Source of the DNA: Methanosarcina sp.
GTDB lineage: Archaea; Halobacteriota; Methanosarcinia; Methanosarcinales; Methanosarcinaceae
Assembly: GCA_003164755.1 (NCBI GenBank)
Contig: PLUB01000030.1
Location: 1 to 42,447, forward strand
Direction: 5' to 3'
DNA: 42,447 nt
Shown: piece after piece, positions 16,951 to 27,546 of the stretch
How positions within the stretch are numbered: the first letter of the stretch is position 1
How the letters are laid out: every line of letters begins with the position of its first letter
Notes under the pieces: model-generated
Seen by the model: the letters and a program-made list of their open reading frames with translations, nothing else
Database searches by the model: none
Told to the model about the DNA's origin: nothing
Program-made: the position numbers and the translations under genes

Positions 16951-17914
16951 ATGATCAATAAACAAAAGTTGTATTCGATATCCTTAGTTTCAGCAACTTT
17001 GATCTTAATGCTGGTAAGTATCGCAGGTGCAGAGCCATATGTATATATTTCAAACTTTAATAGCAACAATGTCTCTGTAATTGATACAGCCAACGACAAT
17101 GTTACAGCCACTGTAAGTGTAGGAAGCAATCCTCAGGGAGTTATAGTCACCGCTAATGGAAAAAATGTATATGTAAAAAACTTCGGAGACTCTACTGTTT
17201 CTGTAATTGACACAGCCACATAAAATGTTATAGGCACTTTGACTGGATTATATGGACCTTCTGAAGCTGCAGTCATACCTAATGGAACAAAGATATATAT
17301 GACAAACCGTTACTTAGACACTGTCTTTGTAATTAACACAACCACAAAAAATGTTACAGCTACTTTGACTTGATTATATGGACCTGCGGGAGTTACAGTT
17401 ACCAAAGATGGAAGAAAGGTATATGTGACGAACTTCGAAGCCAACAATATATCTCTAATTAACACAACCACAGATACTGTTACATTTACAGTGCCGGTAG
17501 GAAATTATCCTTCTGAAGTTGCAGCCACCTCTGATGGATCAAAGGCATATGTTACAAACGGCGGCGACAAAACTGTCTCTGTAATTAACACAACCACAGA
17601 TACTGTTACATTTACAGTGCCTGTAGGAAATTATCCTAATGGAATTGTAGTCACCCCGGATGGATCAAAGGTATATAATACAAACTACGCCGACAACACT
17701 GTCTCTGTAATTGACACAGCCACAAATACTGTTACAACCACAGTACCTGTAGGAAATGGGCCGGTTGGAATTGGAGTAATCCCTAATAGATCAAAGGTAT
17801 ATGTGACGAACAACATCGGCAACACTGTCTCTAATTGACACAACAACTAACACTGTTATAGCCACTGTGAATGTTGGAAATTCGCCTCTTGGAGTTGCAG
17901 TCACTCCATCTTGA
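16951..17914 (+). pseudogene. YVTN-family beta-propeller surface protein 2, decayed
   Basis: A signal peptide (LYSISLVSATLILMLVSIAG, residues 7-26) is followed by about seven YVTN repeats, for example YVYISNFNSNNVSVIDT, VVTPDGSKVYNTNYADNTVS and VIDTATNTVTTTVPVGNGP. It is thus long enough for a full seven-bladed propeller. It is broken by TAA 17221-17223, TGA 17371-17373 and a two-base deletion near 17832, after which the last repeat (NTVIATVNVGNSPLGVAVTP) continues in another frame to the TGA at 17912. A cell-surface role is presumed. It is a paralogue of the gene at 2485 and fuller in its repeats. Confidence 0.9.
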
Positions 17915-17995
17915 TGCTTTTGCAAAAAATATGAAAAAAGTAGAATCAGTTATATAACAGAAAAGTTGCGATTAACTCAAAAATATCTCACTTTC

Positions 17996-18015
17996 TGCAG
18001 ATGTACACAAGAATG
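17996..18015. repeat. 20-bp repeat, partner at 2315-2334
   Basis: TGCAGATGTACACAAGAATG is the exact reverse complement of 2315-2334. It lies 80 bp after propeller gene 2. Confidence 0.7.
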
Positions 18016-18109
18016 CCATGTGTTTTCTCAATATGAAAGTAAATTAAAAATTAATCTAACTTTCAATGAATTATAGTAGTAGATAGGCAAACAAATTAGA
18101 AACCTGTTT

Positions 18110-18520
18110 ACATCTGTGGAATGTCGAAAGCCGCCAGAAAGAGAACTATTGTCTGATTATATCAAAAGAATATTCCATTTTAAGATAGGTATTGATGCTT
18201 CATTTTACTCCTTATTAGTTCTTTCAATCATATTTGTTGTTCTTATTTTGTATATTGATTCTCTGGGAACTGCATATCGTTCATTATATCGTAGAAGAAG
18301 CTTTCAAGCGTATTAGCTGTGCTTTCATACAACATACTATCAAGTCACATAATCAGGCCATATAATTTTTGATGCTCTAGCAATGCTTCTTTTAATCTCT
18401 CAGCCAGTTCTTTTTATTTTTTTGGCACATCCTTGAGAACTTGCCTTATCAGATGTATGTGACACATCCAACAGCTTGATCCAATAAACCCACCAAGCCA
18501 ACTAAGAGCTAAGGAGTATA
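18110..18520 (-). mobile_element. IS256 (mutator)-family transposase, C-terminal remnant
   Basis: Reading from 18520 leftward: WLGGFIGSSCWMCHIHLIRQ, VLKDVPKK, a stop, KELAERLKEALLEHQKL, ESFYDIMNDMQF, a frameshift, PRESIYKIRTTNMIERTNKE and a stop. The series 'WQxCxxHxxRxVL - RRTTNxIERxNxEI' is the C-terminal catalytic part of IS256-family DDE transposases, the last glutamate being in the NKE block. The N-terminal half and both ends are missing, and at least three stops are present. Confidence 0.8.
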
Positions 18521-18599
18521 ATGTAACGGTTTTAAGGATATATCCAGATACCATCTCCTAAGGAGATAAAATAACAATCGGAACCATGAACTCAAAAAC

Positions 18600-19065
18600 T
18601 GAAAAGAGGCCATCATAAAAAGATAAACTTTTTAAATCTTTATGTAGATTACATGAACGAATAGCTAATAAGCGAGAAGATTGTACTCCGAAACTAAATA
18701 AAAATCTTATTGATAATTATGGCATCATCTGTTTTGAAAAACTGAATGTCATTAATATGACTAAGAACCATAATCTAGCTAAACATATCCTAGATGCTGC
18801 TTGAAATAAACTTGTAATTTACACAATTTATGAAGCTGGAAATGCTGGAAGATGTATAATACTTGTAGATCCTGATAATACATCTAAAAAGTGCTCTAAT
18901 TATGACATATCGGTTCATCAGGACCTATCAAAAAGAACTTATAATTGTCCTTTATGCAGCTTATCTATAGACTGTGATCTAATGCTTCTATTAATATACT
19001 CAGATTGGAATTAAAATCTGTTCGTAAAATCGGTAGATGTCCACGACTTTAGTCGTGGGAGTAGT
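18600..19065 (+). mobile_element. TnpB (IS605/IS1341 group) C-terminal remnant with right end
   Basis: Plus-strand reading LHERIANKREDCTPKLNKNL, IDNYGIICFEKLNVINMTKN, HNLAKHILDAA, TGA, NKLVIYTIYEAGNAG, ILVDPDNTSKKCSNYDISV and TYNCPLC. This is the RuvC-II and zinc-ribbon part of TnpB, the RNA-guided nuclease of IS200/IS605 elements. The zinc ribbon is damaged (CSNC has become CSNY) and the conserved W of AAW is a TGA. A perfect hairpin at 19041-19058 marks the right end. It cannot code for an active nuclease, but the right-end RNA region survives. Confidence 0.8.
19041..19058 (+). ncRNA. IS605-type right-end hairpin, possible omega-RNA remnant
   Basis: CCACGACT-TT-AGTCGTGG is an eight-base perfect stem with a two-base loop, directly after the TnpB frame and before GAGTAGTCAC. 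TnpB elements carry their guide (omega) RNA over this end, with the guide read from the flanking DNA. Expression is inferred, not shown. Confidence 0.4.
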
Positions 19066-19204
19066 CACGTACACGGCCTTAATTAACAATCTCAAGTAAA
19101 GTATTGCTTCAATTATTGTTTTTAACCCATTTTCCATATTGATTCAGTTGCCGGACATTATGAATTTACACATAAAAAAAGATGTTATTCTCACTCACTT
19201 TTAA

Positions 19205-19812
19205 ATTAGAGGATTTCGATTTACCTCTAATATTTATTCTTCGTGAGAATCCTGTTTAAATCTTTCTCGCGAATTTCTATATTTGATTCAATTTTTTTTG
19301 TTCCGATTCATTATTCTTTGATTTTAAAGAGAGCTACCGCTATCTTTAAAACACACATTTTAGTTTTAATGTCCTCAATTGATGGAGATTATAACAAAAA
19401 GCTGTACACAAAATATTTAAATCCTTCTTTGAACAGTAGTGACAAGAACTTTTCCTGCTTTGAATATCTTTGTAGTTACTCATAAATTCGTAATCATGGG
19501 GCTCTTTTTTGAGCTGTTCCTCTTGTTTCAGAATATATCACTTATTTCCAGAAAACGTTTATTTACTGCTCTTTTTATGTTGCATCATAACCTTTTGATT
19601 TTGTTCCAAAGTACCATGTCTCTGCAAAAAAGGTAATTTTTCTGATAAATCTACATGCGAATCATGAAGTTCTACAGTCGTTGTTTTACATTTTCTGATA
19701 AGCTCATAATCCTTGTCTATTATGCTATGAAGTTTAGATCCAAAGTGTGACTTAGTCTTCTTTTATCCAGGCCCAGTGTCTGCTTTTCCTTGTTTTTGCT
19801 TCATTTTCTCGA
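19205..19812 (-). mobile_element. IS5-family relic 1a: C-terminal half of transposase and right end
   Basis: Minus-strand reading ENEAKTRKSRHWAWIKE, then KTKSHFGSKLHSIIDKDYEL and VELHDSHVDLSEKLPF, with further decayed blocks up to the terminal repeat (GAGGATTTCGATTTACCTC at 19209). This is the C-terminal half of an IS5-family DDE transposase. The N-terminal half is missing here and is found on the opposite strand at 22991-23541, ending at the matching codon. The start of this half supplies the last codons of the DUF11 gene frame. Confidence 0.85.
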
Positions 19813-22533
19813 AATGCATACGCTGAATTAATCACAAACCCAACATTAATGTCTCGCGGTGTTATATAGTATTGATGGAATCCTTTAACATTTTGACCAA
19901 GTGCAAGATCACTGGAACTGATTTTCGATGATCCAAACATGTTATCTGTAACAGTTATCGGTTCTGAAATATCCACATTCCCTTTGTTAGTTACAGTGTA
20001 CAAGTATTCTATAAGATCTCCTACTGTGAAATAAGTTATTGGAGATACTACTTTTTCTATTTTAAGATCTGGTTTCTGTATAGCTAATATTGTTACATTA
20101 GTATTATTTGAAATTACTGTATTGTTTGGACCTGTTGCAAACGCTGAATTCGTCACAGAACCAGCATCAAGGTCTGCCTGAGTTATTGTGTAGGTAGACA
20201 TTCCCTGAACACTTGCACCTTGTGCAAGCACACTGCCACTGACACCTATCGTAATTTGTCCACCAGGTATCTTGTTATCATAAACAGTTATCGGTTCTGG
20301 AATATTCACATTCCCTATATTATTTACCGTGTAAGTGTAAGTGATAAGCTCCCCTACATGGCCATAACTTGATGGCGATGCTGATTTTGTTATATTCAAA
20401 GCTGGATGCTGATTTATTGCTGTAATTGTTGCAGTAGTATTGTTTGACTTGAGACCATTGGTTCCGGTTGCATTTGCTGAATTGGTTACATGACCAACAT
20501 CAAGGTCGTGCAGTGTTACTGAATAGGTAGCTATTCCTGTAACGTTTTGACCTGGTGCAAGATCATTGTTACTTATACTAATTGGGCCAGGTATCTGGTC
20601 ATCTGTAACCATAATATTTCCTAGAATATCCACATTTCCTGTGTTATTTACAGTGTAGGTATATATGATAAGATCCCCTACAGCGGAATAACTTGTTGGA
20701 TATGTTTCCTTTGTTATGTTCAAAGCTGGTCTTTGAGTTGCGTTTACCGTCGCATTAACGATGTTAGAATTTGTAGCATTGTTTGTTGCAGATGCTGAAT
20801 TGGTCACAGAACCATTATTAAGGTCTGATTGTTTAATTGTGTAGTTCTCTGTTACGTTAACGGTTTGACCTGGTTCAAGATCATTGCTGGGTAGATTGAA
20901 TGTGCCAGTTATGTTGTCGTAAACCTTAATATTTCCTAGGATAGCCACATTTCCTGTGTTATTTATATTGTAATAGTATGTGATAAGCTCCCCTACGTGG
21001 TCATAACTTGTTGGGTATGCTTCCTTTGTTATGTTCAGAGCTGGATTCTGAGTCGCGTTCACTGTCGCATTAACCGTGTCTGAAACAACTTGATCGTTGT
21101 TGAATACACCTATTGTATACACTGAATTGGTCACAGAACCATTATTAAGCTCTGACTGTTTTATTGTGTAGGTAGCTTTTCCTGTAACGTTTTGACCTAG
21201 TGCAAGAAAACTGCTATTTATATCGAATGCTAAAGTTCTGTTGTCGTTAACTGTAATATTTCCTAGAATATCCACATTTCCTGTGTTATTTATCTTGTAG
21301 GTGTATGTGATAAGGTCTCAGACACCATAATTTTGTTCAGACTGAGACTTTGTTATGTTCAGCGCTGGATTTTGGGCAAATGCTGTTATTTTTGCAATAG
21401 TGTCGTTTGAATGGACGAGTGCGTTATTGGAGATCCCTGTTGCATTCGCTAAATTGGTTACATAACCAGCATCAAAGTCCTGCTGTGTTATTGTGTAGTT
21501 CAGGGATCCTGTAACGTTGGTCCCTATTGGAAGACCTACGTCACTTATCGTATATGGCAGGGAGTTAGTAGTTTGGTTATCTGTAATATTAATAGGGCCT
21601 CCGATGACTCCCTCACTAGTTGATGCGTCGTTAGTCACAGTGTAATTGTATGTGATATTCTGCCCTACATGGGTAAAAATTGTTGGAGATGGTAATTTTT
21701 GTAATGATAGATTTAATACAGGAGAAACAAAATTTTCAACATTATGTAATTGAATATCTTGTCTTCCAAAGCCAGGAATTTTGTTACCATCGGGAGTCTG
21801 AGCACCTGATATATCTGCTTTCACAGCACCTTTAGCCTCAGAGGGAACTATTGAATCTAGGACAGGCCACATTTCAACTATCACAGTTCTTAGCCCCATT
21901 AAGACCTGTTAAATTAAATTGGCAGTTAATTCTATAATATTTATTACTAACTTGCTCTATTGTGGTTGTGTAGTTAGTTACAGTAGCAGTATGTGTAGGA
22001 TCGTTGTAAAGTTGATCTGCAGTATCAACGAAAACTGCATACACATCATAAGTTAGATCGTAGCCGAAATCATCACCATTTGATGTGTTCATATAAAATT
22101 GAGTTGTGACTTCAATAGCATTGAGATCACCGCTAGCGACTTGTATCACCATCTCAAAAGGTACAATCTGGCCAAGAGTAAGAATAGAAGGGTTCAGCTG
22201 TGATGGACTATTATTCGCCCAAGCACCCGGGAGAGGATCTTGCTGCATTCATGTGCTGTTTTGTAGTAAGAACTGCGGAGTAAAGGCTGGCGTCATTATT
22301 GGGTAGGTAGCGGGGTTGGCAGGATTCCAATTAGCTGTAAAAGCATGCGCTTCAAAAGGTACACAGCTCAAGAAAAGAGTAGTACCTATTATTAATGGCA
22401 GCATCACTGAGATCATGGACTTAAAACTGAGTTTACAAATCCACAAATTATTTTTCGCAAATCTGTTCATTATTTGCCCGAAATCTAAAAATAAAACACC
22501 TGACTGAGATAATTTCATACTGCTTTTGAGCAT
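19812..22533 (-). pseudogene. DUF11-repeat surface protein, broken and truncated by inversion
   Basis: Starts at ATG 22533 behind a strong GAGGTGG ribosome site. It has a hydrophobic export segment (SVMLPLIIGTTLFLSCV, about residues 42-58), an N-terminal domain, then six repeats of about 100 residues of the DUF11/isopeptide type. Typical text: PALNITKEAYPTSYDHVGEL, ITYTYTVNNTGNVDILGN, VTNSANATG. Such threonine/asparagine-rich repeats form stalks of archaeal surface proteins. Lesions: TGA at 22249-22251, frameshift near 21885, TGA at 21318-21320 (GGA in sister repeats). The last repeat breaks off at VINSAYA near 19815 and continues as IS5 transposase; its true end lies at 23541-23624 on the other strand. 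Confidence 0.88.
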
Positions 22534-22537
22534 AACA

Positions 22538-22547
22538 ACCCACCTCT
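22538..22547 (-). promoter_or_regulatory. Shine-Dalgarno site of the DUF11 gene
   Basis: Read on the minus strand, AGAGGTGGG lies 6-7 bases before ATG 22533. It matches the archaeal 16S 3' end well and fixes the start. Confidence 0.7.
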
Positions 22548-22990
22548 AATAAAAAAACATCTGACTATTGATATGAATACATCTTCTTACTATCCATACT
22601 TCAGTTTGACTGTAAATTAGATTTTACACTGCTCATTTGCTTATAATAATAGATACAGTCTAAGTTAATCAAATTTTCATAACAATTAGATATTGATGTT
22701 AGATCTTACTTTTTATATATAATCTAATACATTATTTAATTAATTAGTTTTCACAGATAGTGATTTACATAAATGTTTTGTCCTAAAATTTATGTTTCTT
22801 TTCTAAATTTCATATTTTTAGTACCAGATTAAGTTTGTAAGTATAAACCAGTCCTTATATTTTTTAGTTTGTTATTCTGAAACTGATTTTGAAACAAAGA
22901 CTGGGATATATAATGTGAGATTTTATCTATTTAGTAAGATAGTATACCATCCTCAACTAGGTACATATTTTCCATATTAAAATACTAATC
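22548..22990. other. AT-rich spacer between DUF11 gene and IS5 relic 1b
   Basis: No gene. In the reconstructed ancestor this was the intergenic region between the divergent IS5 element and the DUF11 gene, so it should hold the DUF11 promoter. Confidence 0.5.
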
Positions 22991-23541
22991 AGAATTTCGA
23001 TAAACTCATATAAATTTGAGTATTGGAGAGGTTAAATCTCTTAACAATAATTTCTACTTATGTAAAATCTTACTGATTTTATTTTAAAGAATTTTGTTCT
23101 TGAAGAACAATGAAAATTTCCTCAGTTAGTTTGAGACAAACTGCTGAAATTGATTCCTGAATTGATTGAAAATTTATTCATATCATTTTTGAGTCCATGC
23201 ATCTGGACAAAACAGTTTTCTTGGGGAAGATCTAAAGCTGAATTAATCTTTACGTTAAAAATATTTGATTTATAGCAACGGCATTATCTTTAAGATTTTG
23301 AACTTGAGAAACAATTAATTAATTGAATTTCTTTCAGAAAATTTATTGATTTTCCTTTGTACATACCAGAAAGTGTCATATTCTGATCGTTCAGAAAAAG
23401 AATTATTGATAACTGCAAAGGAGAATAAATCAGAGAATAGTTGTAAAGCTAACTTAATTGCCTTGGTCGTAAGTAAACAGGAAATAATTCAGGACGCTAT
23501 TTTTATCCATGCAGATCCTGGACATGCAAAAATAGATAAAA
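22991..23541 (+). mobile_element. IS5-family relic 1b: left end and N-terminal half of transposase
   Basis: Begins with a degraded terminal repeat (AGAATTTCGATAAACTC). The plus strand then gives LAEIDSLIDW-type and IPESxxWSFRKRIIDN-type blocks over several frames, and finally IIQDAIFIHADPGHAKIDK. The last block is the first-aspartate region of IS5-family transposases. Homology stops exactly after GHAKIDK, where relic 1a on the opposite strand resumes with ENEAKTRKS. Stops and frameshifts are frequent. Confidence 0.8.
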
Positions 23542-23624
23542 AAGGTTCATTTAATAACAAAACAGTAACTTCAGACTCTGATACTGCAATAGCTAAATTT
23601 TTGGGACCTACCTCGAATCTATAA
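23541..23624 (+). pseudogene. Displaced 3' end of the DUF11-repeat gene
   Basis: After the IS5 half, the frame continues with GSFNNKTVTSDSDTAIAKFL, then GPTSNL and a stop. This does not resemble transposase. It fits the end of a DUF11 repeat (compare NDTIAKITAFA and NSAFATGPNNTVISNNTNVT in the gene at 19812-22533). Joined after VINSAYA it would restore a normal repeat. Confidence 0.7.
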
Positions 23625-24430
23625 AAGAATAGAAAAGAAAGTAAAGTTACGAAAATGAGATTAAGCCAGGTTAAAAAAGATTACAAAAATATCTATATGA
23701 TATATATCTCTAACACAGAACTCTAGACTTGCCTAGAATAGAGATATTAATTATATAAACCCCATTTTATTTTTTAAGAACAATTTTGTTACCATGCATA
23801 ATTTTGGCAGTGTACAAAGAGTTCTGTAAATTTTGATTGCTCCATACACTTTTCTTTGCCACAAAAAAGTAGAATTTATCGTTTTTATCAATGCACAATT
23901 TTTTGTGATAAAATCTCTGAATTTCTTTAATTACACAAGAAATAACAAAGTTGCCGATTTTGGACTCATGGAACTAATGGGACTCATAGGATAATGTAGA
24001 GCTAATGGAACATTTGAAACTAATTACCCTAAACCACAATCACAAATAAAAATATCAGGAAAAAAATTATTGTCAAGAGATTTAAACTTCCCAATGTTCA
24101 AATGTGCCTGAGTTTATCGAAACTATCTACAATAAGTTTTGTTAAATCAATTTAGCTAAAAAAAATCGTTTTTCATTAATGATTAGAGAATACTGTTAAA
24201 CGTAGGTTGCAACCATTCCAAGCAACAAAAATAAAACCAGTTATATTTATTTAGATTTACTTGCAAAAATGTTTAATTAAAGACCAAACAAAAACGTAAA
24301 ACATGATTAATAGCCACAAATATACAAATGGGCTCCAAAAATGTACCCTGCAAATTTTAAATAAGACTATTAATGATATTATTTTCTCCAGGATGGATAG
24401 TTACAGACAATTACAACTCTAGTATGAATC
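23625..24430. other. AT-rich spacer downstream of polB
   Basis: No conserved frame or repeat recognised. Confidence 0.55.
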
Positions 24431-27235
24431 TCAAAAATCTAATAGGGAACTCTGGTCCAAATATCCGTTCTCCAAACACTTACTTTTTCCCTGAGTTTTT
24501 TCCTCACTCTCCTCTTTAGAGAAAAGTATTTCCTGTTCCTGTTTTTTTACTTCATATTTCTTAGCCTCAAAATCAAAAATCCCTTTTTGCCTAGAATCGA
24601 AGTCAAGGGAAGGCATCTTTATTCCAAAGACCCCTAAAATGCGTTCTACAGGGGGTAAAATTTGCTTTTTAATATAATAATCTACATCTATAGGTATATT
24701 ATGCCCCCTTACAAAGTCTGGATCCTCAGCCCGATCTACGAAAAGGCCTCTTCCTGCGATAATGACAAAAGGAATCCTTGTCCCTATCGAAGGCATGATA
24801 CCTGTCCGTCTCTTTAGATTTTCAGCAACAGTCAAATGAGGTTGTTTATTCTTATAGCTGTCTTTTTTTCTTGTAAGTTTTCTAGTAAGCACAAGAAACT
24901 CAACTGTTTTCGAATCTCCTCTCGGGTCAAGATTCCTGATCTCGCTGACTACCTTACGGACGTGTTCTACAGCTCCATCAACATCCCCTGCTATAAGTAC
25001 AAGTTCAAGAACCCTATTAAGTGTCATGGATGTAAGTTCGCACCAGTCCCTGCGAACAGTTTCCATACCCTTAACTTTGATATGATCCTCCCAGCCAGAA
25101 TTTGTTGGCTCAAAAAGCCAGAGAGCATAGCGTTTTTTTGCGAGAAGTAGAGCTCTTTTTGCAATGGATTCAAATTCTAGCTCCATAGGATCAGGCAGAG
25201 ATGCAGAAACGATATCCGAAAGTCTGTTCCCAACAAGACTAACCTCTTCAAGAGAAAGGACTCCACTAGACGTGCATTGTACAAAAACACTATCTGTATC
25301 CCCATAGACAACTGACAGTACTACTACTCTATCTGAAGGAGAAAGCTTTCCGACTTCATTAAGAAGTAGTCCTGTCGTATCCCTGAGTACTATTTTACCT
25401 ATAGTATTATTAATAATATCCCGAGTATTCAGTATGTTACTTCTACCGAAACTAGTTACAGCATTCGCAAGAGTCAAACTATATAACCTTGCCCTAGCAT
25501 ACCCAGAATAGCCATAAAAACTATTGAGGAGGATTTTCAGGGCAAGCTGAGTAGCATCAAGTACTTCGTAATCATGTTCATCACATGCCTTTTTCATTCT
25601 ATCCTTTGTCTCAACCCTCTGGTTAAGCAGGTCTTCGAGAATGGAAGGTACGATTCCCCTACTGACCTCAGGAGACACAAATTCTCCTCCAGAGGGAGAC
25701 TTGATAATTTTCCCATCGGGTCGATCTCCTGTAACTACAGTGGTATAGCAGAGGTTATGTGCCATCATAATGGTTGGGTAAAGAGATTTGTAATCAAGGA
25801 TTAACACATTTTCCAGAAGACCTTTCTTTGGCTCGAGTACTTCACCGCCTTTCAAGCCCGAACTCATATCGTACCTCTCAGCTGAAAGCTCGTCCCCAGG
25901 CTTTGGAAGAATTACCCTATCCCTAAGAGCGAACTCCCTTAGGAGAAGATTTTCAACCATTGAAGTCTGGCCTCCATCAACAACCTCCTGTAGAAGGCTT
26001 CCGCTTACCTGAGCAAGAGCGATATATTTGTCAAGAAGCTTAAGCTTAAGGATAAGTTCAAGGGCAAGTTCAGAGTCTCTTCGTGCATAGTCGACAAATT
26101 TTTTGAATTTATCTCCCGAATCGATCCAGTGTTCCTCCATCTCCAGGGGAGAGACATCAAGCTTCTCACGATTCAAAAGCTCCTTTGAAACGGCTCTCAG
26201 GGTATACTGTTTCAGGCTGAAAGCTCTTCTAACAAGAGGAAGAGCATCCACAACTACCCGACCTCGGATTTCAGTTCGAGTAATAAGCCCGAACTTTCGG
26301 TACCCTATCTGGCTACCATCCCTGCCTACAACTGGATTGATTACCTCTCCTTTTACAACAAGCGCTTTGACTCTATCCGTAATGTAAGGAATATCGAAGT
26401 CTTGGTGATTATATCCTACAACTATATCAGGATCATACTCGCAAAAAATCTGGAAAAAACGATTGAGCATTTCTGTTTCGTTCCCACAGGACTCTACATC
26501 TTCATCCATACCTTCCACAGTCTTTGCCACTAGAATTAGAGTCTTATGGCCATTATATACGGGTTCGAAGGAAAAGCTGATCATGACTATAGGAGATATA
26601 TCTGGGGAAGGCATTCCTCCATCAAGAGGCAGGCATTCTATATCAAAAGAGAGATACTTAAGAGGAGCAATTTTCAGGCTTTCGATTTTCTTCAACCCAG
26701 ATGCAAGTACTGCGGAGTTACATACATAGTTCTCACAAAGAGAATTGCCTGCAGAACCTGCCCTTAAGTATCGAGAAGGGGGTATAGGCTTTCCTTCAGC
26801 AGAAATCCAGACCATGCCACCGAGGCCTCTGTCAATTAAAAAACGGTTTCTGAAAAGAATATCACTCTCATAAACTTCCCATTTGCTTTCAGCTCTCACA
26901 ACTCCCTGAATCTTAAGAATCTCAGTCCTGATCTCTGCTACATCCCTTGGCAGACGGGTAGTAATTCTGAGAATCTTTTGTTTTGATTTCTGGTACCCTA
27001 CCGGCTCGAATTTTTCTACTATTTCCACCTTTTTGACCTGGTCAAAAGTATCCTCTAGAAGTCTTGATACGGCATGCAGGTCTCCAGAAGCTTTGAGATA
27101 AAAATAAGGCTCAAAATCCGGGACAAAGCAGCAAACACTATATCCGTCCGCTCCTCTACCAAAGAGACGGATGACAGGGCTACTGTCATTAAAGATTTCA
27201 TAATCTGCATCCAAGATCTGAAAATCCATAGGCAT
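24431..27235 (-). CDS. polB: DNA polymerase family B, replicative
   Basis: 934 residues, intact. N-terminal domain, then the 3'-5' proofreading exonuclease with Exo I at FDIE (residues 197-200), Exo II at NHQDFD (276-281) and Exo III at YARRD (383-387). The polymerase domain follows: motif A DYKSLYP (481-487), motif B KILLNSFYG (567-575), motif C YGDTDS (644-649). The C-terminus QSSLLDF is a PIP-box-like tail for binding the PCNA clamp. All catalytic acidic residues are present. In euryarchaea PolB shares or supports replication with PolD. No ribosome site precedes the ATG at 27235; the second ATG two codons later (MDFQILDADY) is an equally plausible start. It stands alone, facing away from the DUF11 region. 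Confidence 0.97.
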   Translation of the reverse strand: MPMDFQILDADYEIFNDSSPVIRLFGRGADGYSVCCFVPDFEPYFYLKASGDLHAVSRLLEDTFDQVKKVEIVEKFEPVGYQKSKQKILRITTRLPRDVAEIRTEILKIQGVVRAESKWEVYESDILFRNRFLIDRGLGGMVWISAEGKPIPPSRYLRAGSAGNSLCENYVCNSAVLASGLKKIESLKIAPLKYLSFDIECLPLDGGMPSPDISPIVMISFSFEPVYNGHKTLILVAKTVEGMDEDVESCGNETEMLNRFFQIFCEYDPDIVVGYNHQDFDIPYITDRVKALVVKGEVINPVVGRDGSQIGYRKFGLITRTEIRGRVVVDALPLVRRAFSLKQYTLRAVSKELLNREKLDVSPLEMEEHWIDSGDKFKKFVDYARRDSELALELILKLKLLDKYIALAQVSGSLLQEVVDGGQTSMVENLLLREFALRDRVILPKPGDELSAERYDMSSGLKGGEVLEPKKGLLENVLILDYKSLYPTIMMAHNLCYTTVVTGDRPDGKIIKSPSGGEFVSPEVSRGIVPSILEDLLNQRVETKDRMKKACDEHDYEVLDATQLALKILLNSFYGYSGYARARLYSLTLANAVTSFGRSNILNTRDIINNTIGKIVLRDTTGLLLNEVGKLSPSDRVVVLSVVYGDTDSVFVQCTSSGVLSLEEVSLVGNRLSDIVSASLPDPMELEFESIAKRALLLAKKRYALWLFEPTNSGWEDHIKVKGMETVRRDWCELTSMTLNRVLELVLIAGDVDGAVEHVRKVVSEIRNLDPRGDSKTVEFLVLTRKLTRKKDSYKNKQPHLTVAENLKRRTGIMPSIGTRIPFVIIAGRGLFVDRAEDPDFVRGHNIPIDVDYYIKKQILPPVERILGVFGIKMPSLDFDSRQKGIFDFEAKKYEVKKQEQEILFSKEESEEKTQGKSKCLENGYLDQSSLLDF

Positions 27236-27546
27236 GGTTTAAGGTTTTACATAACAAATAGCTTTGGTTGCATTATTGAAAATTAAACCATATTTTTCAG
27301 AAATTTGTCGAGTCTGAAAATAGGTTACTGGAATGGAGTAGATTGAAAAATCCATCGAAAAATAGAGGATTTAAACGGAATAAAAGACTATCAGAACCGA
27401 AAAGCTTTAACTATTGAATTTACTTCCACTCCTTCGAGTGTCAGATACATATCCATGATACACTGAAAATATCGATTCCTAAATACAGTTGTGCTAAAAA
27501 AGGATAAAATAAAAAAAATTTTAACCCGAAATTTTCAGGTTCATAT
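27236..27546. other. Spacer between the PhoU gene and polB
   Basis: About 310 bp holding the polB upstream region and the PhoU 3' flank. No gene. A short inverted element AAATTTT-AACCCG-AAATTTT near 27517 could terminate the PhoU transcript, weakly supported. Confidence 0.45.

Noticed and set aside
16951..17914. Repeated segments considered as a CRISPR-like or tandem DNA array
   Set aside because: The periodicity comes from coding YVTN repeats, not from short direct repeats with unique spacers.
18116..18316. Plus-strand 66-codon frame with a hydrophobic stretch
   Set aside because: Antisense to the IS256 transposase remnant, whose IRTTNMIERTNKE block is clearly coding.
19243..19636. Two plus-strand frames of 80 and 65 codons
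   Set aside because: Antisense of IS5 relic 1a.
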